From Acidobacteriaceae bacterium (GTDB lineage: Bacteria > Acidobacteriota > Terriglobia > Terriglobales > Acidobacteriaceae), in assembly GCA_025355505.1 (NCBI GenBank), contig JANXZM010000047.1:1-41711 (forward strand): a stretch of DNA of 41,711 bases. The letters run 5' to 3'. Position numbers and translations under genes: made by a program. Below the pieces are notes generated by a model, which was not told the origin of the DNA, did not search any database, and saw only the letters and a program-made list of their open reading frames with translations. Positions 1 to 9,136 of the stretch are shown one piece after another (the stretch's first letter is position 1; every line of letters begins with the position of its first letter).

Positions 1-25
1 CTCCTCGACATCCATCGTGATCCAC

Positions 26-141
26 GGCATTTGCCCTCTGCCAAGCTGGGGCTGCCTTTACCTTCTTGCCCTTGCTTCGCTCGGGCCGAGTGTAAAGCAT
101 GTCCTGATAACGTTGTGTAAAGGATGTCATGAGACTGAACA
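26..141. repeat. Left-end dispersed repeat, inverted copy of the right end
   Basis: This 116-bp block is the exact reverse complement of 41596-41711. On the minus strand an open frame starts at the ATG at 128-130 and runs off the window edge (first residues MTSFTQRYQDMLYTRPERSK); the same frame opens on the plus strand at the other end. It may be the start of a truncated mobile-element gene, but I do not recognise the protein. Most likely this is a multicopy repeat at which assembly stopped. Confidence 0.8.
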
Positions 142-306
142 GTTTAGCTAAAGCCACGCCGTTAGAACCCGCCACACAACCGGCTTTAGCCGCCAACGGT
201 CGCCCCTTCCCAGCATCCAGTCTTGCCCACCTGACTGCATCGGATAATCCCTGGCAGCCCGTGGTGCAAGTATGTTTTGTATCAGGTGTATGCCTTCAGG
301 CATACC

Positions 307-373
307 GTAAGTGCCGTGTTATGAGGGCGCCTTTAGGCGCTGGTTTTGGGCGCTGGAGTTTCACCACAGGCTG
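307..373. repeat. Second block of the left-end repeat
   Basis: These 67 bases match the reverse complement of 41522-41588 with one visible mismatch. The block contains the palindrome GCGCCTTTAGGCGC. At this end it is separated from the 26-141 block by 165 nt, against 7 nt at the right end, so the left copy has gained about 158 bp or the right copy has lost it. The extra DNA contains a 9-bp inverted repeat (GCTAAAGCC at 147-155 with GGCTTTAGC at 182-190). No gene is supported in 142-373. Confidence 0.75.
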
Positions 374-772
374 CTAGCCCATCACGGTTGTGTGCTCAGG
401 CCGGATTTTATAAATCACCCGAACCTCTCCCGGCTCCGAGTAGGGATACTTGTCGACTCCCATGTACTTCTTCGCCATCTTGTCGATGTGCTCGGCGGCG
501 CCATCTTCGGTTATCTCAACCACGGTGCCCCGGATTTCCATATAGCGATAGGGATTGTCAGGATCGATTATGGCCAGCGCCACCCGCGCATCGCGGCGGA
601 CGTTGCGATCCTTCTGCCGTCCTCTCGCCGAGTTGAAGATCACATGCTCGCCGTCAAAGTCGCACCACACTGGAGTGACCTGCGCCCGGCCGTCGGGCAT
701 AAGTGTCCCCAGACTGGCGAAAGCGCGCTTCTGAAATAGGTCAACGTATTTTTCGGGAATCACGTTAGACAT
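374..772 (-). CDS. PPOX-class F420-dependent / pyridoxamine-5'-phosphate-oxidase-fold protein
   Basis: A 132-residue protein with the split-barrel flavin/F420-binding pattern of the PPOX-class F420-dependent family. The N-terminal stretch 'FASLGTLMPDGRAQVTPVW' is followed by 'VIFNSARGRQKDRNVRRDARVAL', the usual cofactor-contacting strand with basic residues, and 'YMEIRGTVVEI'. Length is typical of single-domain members (about 130-150 aa). It is probably a cytoplasmic oxidoreductase binding F420 or FMN; the substrate cannot be read from sequence. An AGGAGA-like ribosome site lies about 11 nt before the ATG. It is divergent from the SAM-hydrolase gene and its 3' end abuts the left-end repeat block. 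Confidence 0.85.
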   Translation of the reverse strand: MSNVIPEKYVDLFQKRAFASLGTLMPDGRAQVTPVWCDFDGEHVIFNSARGRQKDRNVRRDARVALAIIDPDNPYRYMEIRGTVVEITEDGAAEHIDKMAKKYMGVDKYPYSEPGEVRVIYKIRPEHTTVMG

Positions 773-983
773 CGCTAACTCTCTCCTGGCTTAATGGATT
801 GCCGCTTCGATTATAGATGCCGGAAGCGAGCTTTGGATTCCGGCTCTCGAACCAGTACAATCATAAGCTTCACCCAACAAGCGACACCAGCCCAGTGGCT
901 CGTAACGGGACGCGCGCGCGGCCCACTGGCTGCGTTTTTTTATCCCTGGTACGCTGGTAATCTTTTCGGAGAGTTCAAACCTT

Positions 984-1919
984 ATGCGGATGACATTAAC
1001 CCCGGCGGGAAAATCGGCCCGGATCTTTTGTTTGTGGTTCGTCGCAGCGACCGCCTTCTTGCTTCTGGTCGCGAGTCCTCTCCTGGCCCAGCAATCTGCC
1101 GTGCAACCTCCGCCAACCGTCGTATTCATGACCGATTTCGGCGTTGTGGACGACTCGGTGGCTCTCTGCAAGGGTGTCATGTACAGCATCGCACCCAACC
1201 TCCGCATCGTCGATCTCACCCATCAGGTCAACGCTTTTTCGATCCGAGACGGCGCTCGCTTCCTGTTCGGCGCCACCCCCTATTTCCCAACCGGGACGGT
1301 GTTTGTGGTGGTGGTCGATCCCGGCGTGGGCAGTTCGCGCAAGCCGGTGGTGGTGAAATCCAAGCGCGGCGAATTCTTCGTGCTGCCCGACAACGGCCTG
1401 ATGACCATGGTCGAGGACCGCGACGGCATCGAAGCGATTCGCGAGATCACCAACCCCGATTGGATGGTCGGCGCCAGGATTTCCTCCACGTTCCATGGCC
1501 GGGATATTTTTTCTCCTGTCGGCGCTCACATCGCGCGGGGCGACGATTGGACCCAGGTCGGACCCGCAGTCAAGGAACTTGTCCGGCTCGATCTAAAACC
1601 CGCAACCGTGGACGACAAAGGCCTCACCGGCGAAGTGATCGCCCTCGATGGTCCCTACGGCAACCTGATCACGAACATCAACACCGGCGATTTTATCAAG
1701 CTCGGATATCAGCGCGGCGACAAGTTGAAGGTCACGATCGCGGGACGCGAAGTTGAAATGCCGTTTGTCAGGACCTTCAGCGATGTGCCGCTCAAACAGC
1801 CATTACTGTTCATCGATTCGCGCGGACGAGCCAGCTTCGCCGTCAACCAGGGAAGCTTCGCGGCAGTGTATGGCATTGATCCGCCGCAGCCGGTGTTCAT
1901 ACCACGCAAGAAGAACTGA
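984..1919 (+). CDS. Secreted SAM hydrolase / SAM hydroxide adenosyltransferase (DUF62)
   Basis: A 311-residue member of the SAM-dependent chlorinase/fluorinase (DUF62) family, whose ordinary members hydrolyse S-adenosylmethionine to adenosine and methionine. Visible signatures are 'FMTDFGVVDDSVALCKGVM' near the start of the mature domain, 'VVVVDPGVGSSRKPVVV', 'VLPDNGLM' and 'TFHGRDIFSPVGAHIA', which carry the conserved Asp and the Arg/His of the active site. Unusually for an enzyme of a cytosolic substrate, the N-terminus looks like a signal peptide (basic start, then FCLWFVAATAFLLLVASPLLAQQ), which would place it in the periplasm. The TonB-receptor gene starts 46 nt downstream on the same strand, so the two may be co-transcribed. 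A second in-frame ATG lies two codons in. Confidence 0.88.
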   Translation: MRMTLTPAGKSARIFCLWFVAATAFLLLVASPLLAQQSAVQPPPTVVFMTDFGVVDDSVALCKGVMYSIAPNLRIVDLTHQVNAFSIRDGARFLFGATPYFPTGTVFVVVVDPGVGSSRKPVVVKSKRGEFFVLPDNGLMTMVEDRDGIEAIREITNPDWMVGARISSTFHGRDIFSPVGAHIARGDDWTQVGPAVKELVRLDLKPATVDDKGLTGEVIALDGPYGNLITNINTGDFIKLGYQRGDKLKVTIAGREVEMPFVRTFSDVPLKQPLLFIDSRGRASFAVNQGSFAAVYGIDPPQPVFIPRKKN

Positions 1920-1965
1920 GTGCGAAACACGGTTTCAAACAAGACTTCACCCTGAGGAAGACATC

Positions 1966-4900
1966 ATGCATGGAAGCAACAGTAGTCAACGGACATTGGC
2001 AATCTTAATCTTGAACATCGGCGTAGCAGCACTTTTGCTGCTCACCACTCCCGCCTGGGCGCAGAGCTTCCGCGGATCCATCCGCGGCACGGTAACCGAC
2101 CCAAGCGGCAGCGTAATCGTCGGAGCAAAGGTCACCGCCAAAAATATCGACACCGGACTGCTACGGGAAGCCGCGACCGGCCCGGATGGAGGCTACGTCC
2201 TCGCCGAACTGCCCGCCGGAAAATATACGGTCAGGGCAGAATCAACGGGACTCTCTCCGACTGCACAGAATGTGCAGGTCAGCGTCGGGCTCGACACCTC
2301 CGCCAATTTCGATCTGACCAAGGTGCAGCAGCGTCTGGAGCAGTTGACGGTGACCGAAGATGCGCCGTTGGTGGAAGCGAGTCGCGACGTGCTGGGTGAA
2401 GTCGTGGACCACACGCTGGTTGCCGATTTACCGCTCAACGGTCGGGATTTTGGCAAACTCGTCGCCCTCGTTCCTGGCGCCACGGTCGAGCCGTCGGGTG
2501 TCGCCGCCATTCAGAGCGGATTCGGGCAATTCGCAATTAATGGCAACCGTGACCGCTCCAACAATTACACATTGGATGGTACCGACAATAACGACCCCTT
2601 TTTCAATAATTCGGCACTGAACCAGACGGGCATTGGCGGTGCGCCGGCGTCTCTGCTCCCAATTGACGCCATTCAGGAATTTAACCTGCAGTCCCAATTC
2701 CCCGCTGAATACGGACGCAATAGTGGGTCCGTGGTGAACATCATTACGAGGTCGGGGACCAACCAGATCCACGGTTCGGTGTTCGAGTTCCTGCGCAACG
2801 ACGCGATGGACGCCCGCAACTATTTCAATCGCACTCCCGCTACGAAGAGCCCGTTCCGCAATAATAACTTTGGAGTCTCACTCGGCGGCCCAATCATCAA
2901 GGACCGGACTTTCTTTTTCGGCGCCTATGAAGGCCAGCGCGAGCGTGTTGGCTCGGACTTCGCTCTCCAGGTACCCGGAAACAACCCTTTGCTTCCTGCC
3001 AGCGGCAATGCGCTTCCCAACCAGATCACTGCCGCTCAGACCCTGGTGCAAGGAAACGGAATAACCCCAAGCCCCGCGCTCACTAACATTCTCACCACAA
3101 TTTTCCCAACGGCGACCGGTTTCAACCAAACGGCCGGAACCCTTTCCGGCACTGTCCGTGATAAGAACGATGTCGACAGCCTCATCGCCAAGATCGATCA
3201 TCAGATCACTCCCAGCGAATCCCTTACTGGCCGCTACGCCTTCGCCCGCAGTCAGCAAGTCTTTCCTCTCGGAGGATTGGGATTCGGCGCGGGTTCCCGG
3301 CTAGCTCAGTTTGCCCAGTCCTCGCCAACACGCGTGCAACTCGTCTCGGCCAGCCTGCTCTCCACGTTGAGCCCGGCGAAGATCAACGAAGTGCGCTTCG
3401 GCTATAGCCGCTACCGCACCTCATTCACTTCACTGGACAACGTCGCCCCGGCCAGCTTTGGCACCGCGGGTGTACCCTTCAACATCGGGACGGGAAAACT
3501 CGGCCTTCCTGAAATCGATTTCGGTGGCCTCTTCGACAACCTCGGTTCCAGCGCCTTCAGCATCCCGCGCGGACGCACCAGCCAGAGTTTCCAGATCCTC
3601 GACAACTTCATCTGGCTTAAGGGACGCCACACCATCAAGTTCGGCGGCGAATACCGCCGCGCCTCTATTTCCAGCTTCAACGACAACCTGGAGCGCGGCC
3701 TGTACTCGTTCGGCTCCGATAGCAGCGGTTTCATCATTTGCCCCGCAGCCCTTGAGTGCAACGACCACGGTGCCGTCACGCTAGCCAACTTCTATCTCGG
3801 CAACACCTTCCCACTCGTCAATGCTGGCAACACCCAGCGCAACACCTTCAACAATGGCCTTAGCTTCTTTGCGCAGGATGATTTCCGCGTCTCTTCGACC
3901 TTTACGCTGAACATAGGCATGCGGTGGGAATATTTCGGCCCGCTCGGAGAAAAGCACAACCTGCTCTCAAACCTCGGCCAGGATGGCAATCTCGCCTTGG
4001 TTGGCACCGACGGTTTGAAAGGTGCCTACAATCGCGACTTGAACAACTTCGGCCCGCGAGTTGGCTTCGCCTGGAATCCTTTGCCAAAGACGGTTGTCCG
4101 CGGCGCCTACGGCATCTACCACGACTACATCCCGCAAGACTTGCTGATCGCCAATTTCACCAACTCTGCCGGCCTCGCGACCAACCCGATTGGCCCGCAG
4201 CCTGTGCTCTCGCTCAGCAACTCCTACGATTCCACCGCATGGGACGGCGAGAATCCAACTGGACAGGTTGTCAGCCCCATTCCTCCCCCCTATCCGCCGT
4301 CAGGCGCCGACATCTTCTTCACTCCTCGCAATCTGGTCACGCCTTACGCGCAGAATTGGAATCTGAACGTCGAGCAGCAATTGAGCCAGGCTCTCGCCTT
4401 GCAGATAGGCTATGTGGGCAGTAAGGGAACAAAACTCGTCCGGTTGCGCGATGCCAATCAGCCAGACGTCAACGGCAATCGCCCGAACACGAATTACGGA
4501 TTCATGGATGAATTCGCCACCATCAGCGCATCTACCTATCATGCATTCCAGGCCACGCTGCGGTCACGAAATTGGCGCGGGCTCTCCGGATTCGCCGGTT
4601 ACACGTTCTCCAAATCGCTCGATGACGCTTCCGACGGTATCGACTTCAATTTTGCCACCGTCGCTATCCCGCAGGATTCCAATAACCTCGCCGCCGAGCA
4701 CGGCCCCTCCAACTTCGACACTCGCCACCGTTTCACCGCCGCTTTTTCGTACCAGCTGCCGCGATTCGGCGGATCCAAGCGCCTGGCTGAGGGCTGGGAA
4801 CTTAACACCATTGTGACTGCGCAAAGCGGTCGCCCGGTGCCGATCGTGAACGCCAACGACACCAGCGGCGCGAGCTTCGACCAGTTTCCGAGTCCGTCCA

Positions 4901-5307
4901 ATTTCCACCAGCGTCCGAACCTCGTCCCCGGCCAACGCATCGTCAATTCGAACTGGCAGTCGGATCCCGGTTCGATTGGTTATCTCAACGGCAACGCCTT
5001 CACCGATCCACCGTCCGGAACTTTCGGCACTCTCGGCCGCAACGCCATCTACGGCCCTCATTTCTGGAACGTGGATTTCGCCGTCTTAAAAAACACTTCC
5101 CTCACCGAAAAACTGAAGCTGCAATTGCGGGCGGAAATGTTCAACATCTTTAACCACCCCAACTTCGCCCTGCCGAACTTCTTCGTGAGCCCAGGATCTT
5201 CGCAGCAAGGCCTGATCACTCAGACCCCAGACCAGGCTCAAACTAACCCCGGCCTCGGCGGCGGCGGCCCACGCGTGATTCAGCTAGGTTTGAAGTTGCT
5301 TTTCTAG
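1966..5307 (+). CDS. TonB-dependent receptor, Oar-like, with carboxypeptidase-regulatory domain
   Basis: A 1113-residue outer-membrane receptor of the Oar-like type abundant in Acidobacteria. From the N-terminus it has a signal peptide ending ...LLTTPAWAQ, a carboxypeptidase-regulatory-like beta-sandwich ('GSIRGTVTDPSGSVIVGAKV' to about residue 100), a plug domain ('LPLNGRDFGKLVALVPG', 'LDGTDNNDPFFNN', 'EFNLQSQFPAEYGRNSGSVV'), and a long beta-barrel with repeated 'GYVGSKG' and 'GYTFSKSLDDASDG'-like strands, ending in the aromatic '...IQLGLKLLF'. The frame is open further upstream to 1753, but that part overlaps the preceding gene; the ATG at 1966 is the one followed by a signal peptide. Ligand is unknown. 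The end faces the punA end across a hairpin. Confidence 0.93.
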   Translation: MHGSNSSQRTLAILILNIGVAALLLLTTPAWAQSFRGSIRGTVTDPSGSVIVGAKVTAKNIDTGLLREAATGPDGGYVLAELPAGKYTVRAESTGLSPTAQNVQVSVGLDTSANFDLTKVQQRLEQLTVTEDAPLVEASRDVLGEVVDHTLVADLPLNGRDFGKLVALVPGATVEPSGVAAIQSGFGQFAINGNRDRSNNYTLDGTDNNDPFFNNSALNQTGIGGAPASLLPIDAIQEFNLQSQFPAEYGRNSGSVVNIITRSGTNQIHGSVFEFLRNDAMDARNYFNRTPATKSPFRNNNFGVSLGGPIIKDRTFFFGAYEGQRERVGSDFALQVPGNNPLLPASGNALPNQITAAQTLVQGNGITPSPALTNILTTIFPTATGFNQTAGTLSGTVRDKNDVDSLIAKIDHQITPSESLTGRYAFARSQQVFPLGGLGFGAGSRLAQFAQSSPTRVQLVSASLLSTLSPAKINEVRFGYSRYRTSFTSLDNVAPASFGTAGVPFNIGTGKLGLPEIDFGGLFDNLGSSAFSIPRGRTSQSFQILDNFIWLKGRHTIKFGGEYRRASISSFNDNLERGLYSFGSDSSGFIICPAALECNDHGAVTLANFYLGNTFPLVNAGNTQRNTFNNGLSFFAQDDFRVSSTFTLNIGMRWEYFGPLGEKHNLLSNLGQDGNLALVGTDGLKGAYNRDLNNFGPRVGFAWNPLPKTVVRGAYGIYHDYIPQDLLIANFTNSAGLATNPIGPQPVLSLSNSYDSTAWDGENPTGQVVSPIPPPYPPSGADIFFTPRNLVTPYAQNWNLNVEQQLSQALALQIGYVGSKGTKLVRLRDANQPDVNGNRPNTNYGFMDEFATISASTYHAFQATLRSRNWRGLSGFAGYTFSKSLDDASDGIDFNFATVAIPQDSNNLAAEHGPSNFDTRHRFTAAFSYQLPRFGGSKRLAEGWELNTIVTAQSGRPVPIVNANDTSGASFDQFPSPSNFHQRPNLVPGQRIVNSNWQSDPGSIGYLNGNAFTDPPSGTFGTLGRNAIYGPHFWNVDFAVLKNTSLTEKLKLQLRAEMFNIFNHPNFALPNFFVSPGSSQQGLITQTPDQAQTNPGLGGGGPRVIQLGLKLLF

Positions 5308-5329
5308 AGGCTTACGAAGAACGACCTGT

Positions 5330-5357
5330 AGAGACGCGGCTTGCCGCGTCTCTTTTT
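5330..5357. terminator. Bidirectional hairpin terminator of the GAGACGCGGC repeat family
   Basis: An 11-bp perfect stem, AGAGACGCGGC / GCCGCGTCTCT with a TT loop, is followed by a T run on the plus strand. It lies between the convergent receptor and nucleoside-phosphorylase genes, so it can serve as a rho-independent terminator. The same sequence family recurs at 25593 and 33408, so this is a dispersed repeat used as a terminator. Confidence 0.75.
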
Positions 5358-5371
5358 CATGCGGGGCAACT

Positions 5372-6220
5372 CTAGCTCGTCTTCAACAACTCTCCCGCGA
5401 TCCGCGGCAGCACCGCCCGCAGCAGCGCGATAAACTGCCCCATCACGCGCCGCCCCACTTCCAGCACTTCCTCATGGACCAGCGCCTGATCGAGAATTCC
5501 CGCCGCCATGTTCGTCACGCACGAGATTGCCAAAACGTTCATCCCCATATGCCGTGCGACGATTGCCTCCGGGACGGTTGACATGCCCACCAGATCGGCG
5601 CCGATGGTGCGCAGATAGCGAATCTCCGCCGGAGTCTCATAACTCGGCCCGGCCAGCGCCGCGTACACACCCTCGCGCGGCGGAATCGAAAGCTTCTTCG
5701 CTTCCTCCAGCGCGATCTCGCGATAGCGCCTGGCGTATGTGTAACTCATGTCGGGGAAGCGCGCGCCAAAGCGCTCGTCATTCGCGCCCGTCAGCGGGTT
5801 CTGTCCTTGAAGATTGATGTGATCGCGAAGAATAACCAGCGCGCCCTGTCCGTACTCGAGGTTAATGCCACCGGCCGCGTTAGTGAGAATCAGGGCGCGG
5901 ATGCCGGCTCGCCCGAGCACCCGCGTCGGAAAGGCCGCCTCGCCCGCCGCATAGCCTTCATACAGATGCACCCGTCCCTGCATCACGGCAACCGGAACAT
6001 CCCCGGACTTGCCCACCACGAGTTGTCCGGCATGACCAACCGCCGTCGAACGCGGAAATGTCGGGATGTCGGCGTAAGGAATGCGGACGGCTTCAGTGAG
6101 GCCGTCGGCAAACGATCCTAGGCCTGAACCGAGGACAAGTCCGATCTGCGGACGCAGGGCAGTCTGCGAAAGCACAAATGCAGCTGCGGATTCGGCGCGC
6201 GCGAACAGGTCTGGGTTCAT
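5372..6220 (-). CDS. punA: Purine nucleoside phosphorylase (trimeric type)
   Basis: A 282-residue enzyme that phosphorolyses inosine or guanosine to free base and ribose-1-phosphate. It matches the trimeric PNP family along its length: 'GLVLGSGLGSFAD' (phosphate loop), 'GHAGQLVVG', 'QGRVHLYEGY', 'LILTNAAGGI', 'GPSYETPAEIRYL', 'VGMSTVPEAIVARHMGM' and 'SCVTNMAAGI'. Size is normal for this family. It follows the secreted adenosine deaminase gene on the same strand after 109 nt of repeat-containing spacer. Together they make a short path adenosine to inosine to hypoxanthine. Confidence 0.95.
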   Translation of the reverse strand: MNPDLFARAESAAAFVLSQTALRPQIGLVLGSGLGSFADGLTEAVRIPYADIPTFPRSTAVGHAGQLVVGKSGDVPVAVMQGRVHLYEGYAAGEAAFPTRVLGRAGIRALILTNAAGGINLEYGQGALVILRDHINLQGQNPLTGANDERFGARFPDMSYTYARRYREIALEEAKKLSIPPREGVYAALAGPSYETPAEIRYLRTIGADLVGMSTVPEAIVARHMGMNVLAISCVTNMAAGILDQALVHEEVLEVGRRVMGQFIALLRAVLPRIAGELLKTS

Positions 6221-6230
6221 AAATACACTA

Positions 6231-6257
6231 TGTCATCCTGAGCGAAGCGAAGGACCT
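6231..6257. repeat. 27-bp dispersed repeat, copy 1 (TCATCCTGAGCGAAGCGAAG family)
   Basis: The 27 bases here are repeated exactly, in reverse orientation, at 30716-30742. The rest of the 109-nt spacer between the two purine genes holds a 7-bp inverted repeat (ATGCATT at 6258-6264, AATGCAT at 6281-6287) and a further tgtttcgcttcgctcaac segment related to the same family. Confidence 0.85.
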
Positions 6258-6329
6258 ATGCATTTGCTGAGCAGCGAAAGAATGCATTAAGTGTTTCGCT
6301 TCGCTCAACATGCGCTGCGGGATACCACG

Positions 6330-7865
6330 CTAAAAGTGTTTCTCAAACTCCGCAAACGCCCGCTCCAATTGCCACTGCACGCGAGCGCGCTCACTCACCC
6401 CAATCGATTTCTCGCATTTTTCCGAGATGCTATCGCTGGACACTTTCTCATCCGCGCAAACCGCCGCGCGACGCCATGCGCGTCCATCGCTCCACAGACT
6501 ATCACCCGGAATAAAACTGTGTTCCAGGCTCGCGCGCGCCATGCGCTTCAGTTCGCCATACGACAAGCCATACGTCTCCACCGCCCGCAGATATTCGTGC
6601 GTCATATCGCTGCGCGAGACGCCCTGATCGTCGGTCGCCAGCGCCACCGGCACTCCGTATTTCATGTACACCCGCAGAGGATGCCGGTCGCCGCTCACGC
6701 CCAGGATCACATCATTCGAAGTCAGGCAAATCTCGACCAGTACATTCTTCTTGGCCATTTCCCGCAGCAACCCGATCGGGTCGTCTTCACTCATCACGGC
6801 CACGCCGTGCCCAATCCGTTCCGCGCCGCCGCGCTCTATCGATTCGCGAATGTGGAATCGCAAGCCCTCGGGTGGAACCAGCCCCATTGCCAGTTCGTCG
6901 GCGTGCAACGACACGTGCGTCGCCGGATAGAACTTGTGCAACGCCTCAATGATCCGCATGTGCAGATCGAAGTCGTGCATGGGCACGTAATAATCTTCGG
7001 GCATCACCAGGTTGAAGCCGACAAAACGCGAATCGGCCTTGGTCAACTCGAAGCCGAGCAGTATCTGCGCGAAAACCTGCTCCCGCGGCAAGCCCCGCAG
7101 CACCTGATAGAGATAATGCAGAGTCACCTCGCATCCCAAACCAGCCTGCGGAGTCCCGCAATGCAGCACTTCTTTTTTGCGCGCTTCATCGGAATCGAGT
7201 TGGTTGCGGACCGACGCCACCACATCGGCCATTCCGCCTGTAAGCAGTTTGTCGCGGAGTTTGCTGAAGTCGTCGTCCCATCCTATTTTGCCGCCAAGAC
7301 TAGCTGCCCCCGTTCCATCGGCGGTGTGCATCACCTCCACATATTGCAGATGATCGGCCGCCGCTCGCGACGCCACCTCGGCCAATGCATCGCCGATGTG
7401 CTTCTCCATCGCCGGACCGAACTTCTCGAACGTAGCAAAAAAATGGTCGTGGCCCGATTCCTCCTCGCCATGCCAGTTCCGCATCGACCACGCGTCCACC
7501 AGTTGGTTGTAGAGAACGTGGTCCTGATAAGCACAACGCACCGACGGCTTGTTCTTATAGCCCTCGCACGAATCGCAAGCCGCGTGCATCAGCTTCGACG
7601 TGCTGCGGTCCACGCAGAGCGCGTTCTCCGAAGCCCAGTCTATGAAGCTCTCCGCATAGACCGCACCACTAAGATGCACATGCAGGTCGCCGCCCTTGGG
7701 CATCTGCCGCAGAAATGCCAGCAGCAGCCCCGGCTGATGCCGCACCGATTCCAAATACTTCGCCGTCGTCTCCTCAGCGCTTTGCGCCCGGGAAATTTGC
7801 GCACTGGAGATCACTGTCAGTAAACAAATGATTGCTGCCAAACGCACGCTTCGCTTCACAAACAA
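6330..7865 (-). CDS. Secreted adenosine deaminase-like enzyme
   Basis: A 511-residue member of the metal-dependent adenosine/AMP deaminase family, longer than cytosolic Add because of an N-terminal signal peptide (VRLAAIICLLTVISSAQISRAQ) and an inserted region with several Cys. The metal and catalytic motifs are present: 'GGDLHVHLSGAVY' (HxH), 'HVSLHADEL' (His and Glu), 'ERIGHGVAV', and 'VALATDDQGVSR' (the Asp pair). It resembles ADGF-type extracellular deaminases, so it probably converts adenosine to inosine outside the cytoplasm. It precedes punA on the same strand. A second, cytosolic-type deaminase is encoded at 16204-17214. Confidence 0.9.
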   Translation of the reverse strand: MFVKRSVRLAAIICLLTVISSAQISRAQSAEETTAKYLESVRHQPGLLLAFLRQMPKGGDLHVHLSGAVYAESFIDWASENALCVDRSTSKLMHAACDSCEGYKNKPSVRCAYQDHVLYNQLVDAWSMRNWHGEEESGHDHFFATFEKFGPAMEKHIGDALAEVASRAAADHLQYVEVMHTADGTGAASLGGKIGWDDDFSKLRDKLLTGGMADVVASVRNQLDSDEARKKEVLHCGTPQAGLGCEVTLHYLYQVLRGLPREQVFAQILLGFELTKADSRFVGFNLVMPEDYYVPMHDFDLHMRIIEALHKFYPATHVSLHADELAMGLVPPEGLRFHIRESIERGGAERIGHGVAVMSEDDPIGLLREMAKKNVLVEICLTSNDVILGVSGDRHPLRVYMKYGVPVALATDDQGVSRSDMTHEYLRAVETYGLSYGELKRMARASLEHSFIPGDSLWSDGRAWRRAAVCADEKVSSDSISEKCEKSIGVSERARVQWQLERAFAEFEKHF

Positions 7866-7923
7866 AATCCTCCAACCACCAGAGCCGCATTCTAAAAGAT
7901 GTGTCGTCGGAATCGCTGGTTGG

Positions 7924-8808
7924 CTACTGTCCCAGGATCAGCGGCAGCCCGTTCTTGCCGCCGCCGATCACCACTATTTTGGCATTCGGACTCTTGGCCA
8001 GGCTTTCCGTGGCTTCAATGCCTTTCCATTCCAGCAACTGCGCGTTGATGCCCTGCGCCACAATTTGTTGAAAGTCGCGGATGCCTGCGGCTTCAATCCG
8101 TTTGCGCTCGGCTTCCTGCTTTTCTTTTTGCAGCCGGAAACTCATCGCCAGCGATTCCTGCTCCGCTTGCTGCTTGGATTCGATCGAAGCTTTGAGCGTG
8201 GCCGGCAGCTGGATATCCCGGAGCAGGACGCTTTCCACGATGAAGCCGCGCTGCCCCAGAAGATTGAAGAGTTCGTCAAAGATCTGCTTGGCGACCACCT
8301 CGCGCTCGCCGGTGTAGAGGGCGTTTGCCGTGTGCGAAGCGGTCGCTTCACGAATGGCAGCGCGCACGTTGGGCTCGACCAGCACTTCCGCGTAATTGGG
8401 CCCGATTTTTTGGAAAACATCGGCAGCCTTCTCGGGATTGAGGTGGAAAATCAGCGAGGTGTCAAGATTCATCACCAGCCCCTCGCTCGAGGGAACGCTC
8501 GCCGTTTCCTTGATTTCCTGGGTGCGGATGGAGAGTTCGTGATTGGTCTTGAAAGGGTTGATGAGGTGAATGCCTTCGGGCAGAGCCTCGCCCGTGACTC
8601 GTCCGAAAAGCGTCAATACACCAACCGCGCCTGAGTCCACGCGGGCAATGGCGGAAAACAGGAAGACCACAATCAGGAAGCCGATGAAAACCACCCCCAA
8701 AAGACGGGGTAGGGAGCCGCCCTGCATATTGAGGATTCGACCGCCGGGGGGAGGATCGTAGATGGTCATGGCACACTCCTTTTCAAATTGGAATTGTACG
8801 GAAAGCAA
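7924..8808 (-). CDS. SPFH / prohibitin-like (band 7) membrane protein
   Basis: A 294-residue protein with one N-terminal transmembrane helix ('LLGVVFIGFLIVVFLFSAIARV') and an SPFH/Band-7 domain ('GAVGVLTLFGRVTGEALPEG', 'SIRTQEIKETASVPSSEGLVMNLD', 'FDELFNLLGQRGFIVESVLLRDIQLP'). A charged coiled-coil follows (about residues 205-250, KQQAEQESLAMSFRLQKEKQEAERKR), matching bacterial prohibitin homologues. Such proteins oligomerise on the membrane and often modulate FtsH-type proteolysis; no protease gene lies next to it. The ATG at 8808 lies close to an inner ATG (8769) that could be the true start, since it has a possible AGGAG just upstream. Confidence 0.9.
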   Translation of the reverse strand: MLSVQFQFEKECAMTIYDPPPGGRILNMQGGSLPRLLGVVFIGFLIVVFLFSAIARVDSGAVGVLTLFGRVTGEALPEGIHLINPFKTNHELSIRTQEIKETASVPSSEGLVMNLDTSLIFHLNPEKAADVFQKIGPNYAEVLVEPNVRAAIREATASHTANALYTGEREVVAKQIFDELFNLLGQRGFIVESVLLRDIQLPATLKASIESKQQAEQESLAMSFRLQKEKQEAERKRIEAAGIRDFQQIVAQGINAQLLEWKGIEATESLAKSPNAKIVVIGGGKNGLPLILGQ

Positions 8809-9136
8809 TTTGTCGACGTAAGTATCTGGGGGAGGACGGGAGATGGGCTGCGGAAAAAGCAGGATTCATGCGGAGGAAGCGTCGATTTGCACAGTCACAG
8901 TCTGATGTGAGGATGGGACCAAAGCCGAAGATTTCCGCTGAGAATCCGCGACCAACCCCATGGATGCTGTGGATTTCGAAATCGGCTGCCGGCCATTGCA
9001 CAATTTCCGTGTCACCCGCCTGTGCATGAGCTGCACTCGATTGACGAATAAGAAGTTAGAGATGCATGAATTTCGTTGACATAAAAAATGAAAGTGCTAA
9101 AACCATAATCGTTCTTTGACACGTTCTGAAGTTTTT
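8809..9136. other. Intergenic stretch without a supported gene
   Basis: No credible protein gene was found. Reading frames here are short, lack family motifs and are not preceded by convincing ribosome sites. The AT-rich part at about 9040-9120 sits just upstream of the folded RNA element and could hold its promoter, but no clear -35/-10 pair was found. Confidence 0.5.

Noticed and set aside
129-739. Short plus-strand frames in the left end
   Set aside because: They overlap the end repeats and the antisense of the PPOX-type gene and show no protein signature.
6291-7823. 510-codon plus-strand frame
   Set aside because: It lies fully antisense to the secreted adenosine deaminase, is His/Arg-rich as expected of a GC-rich shadow, and has no motifs.
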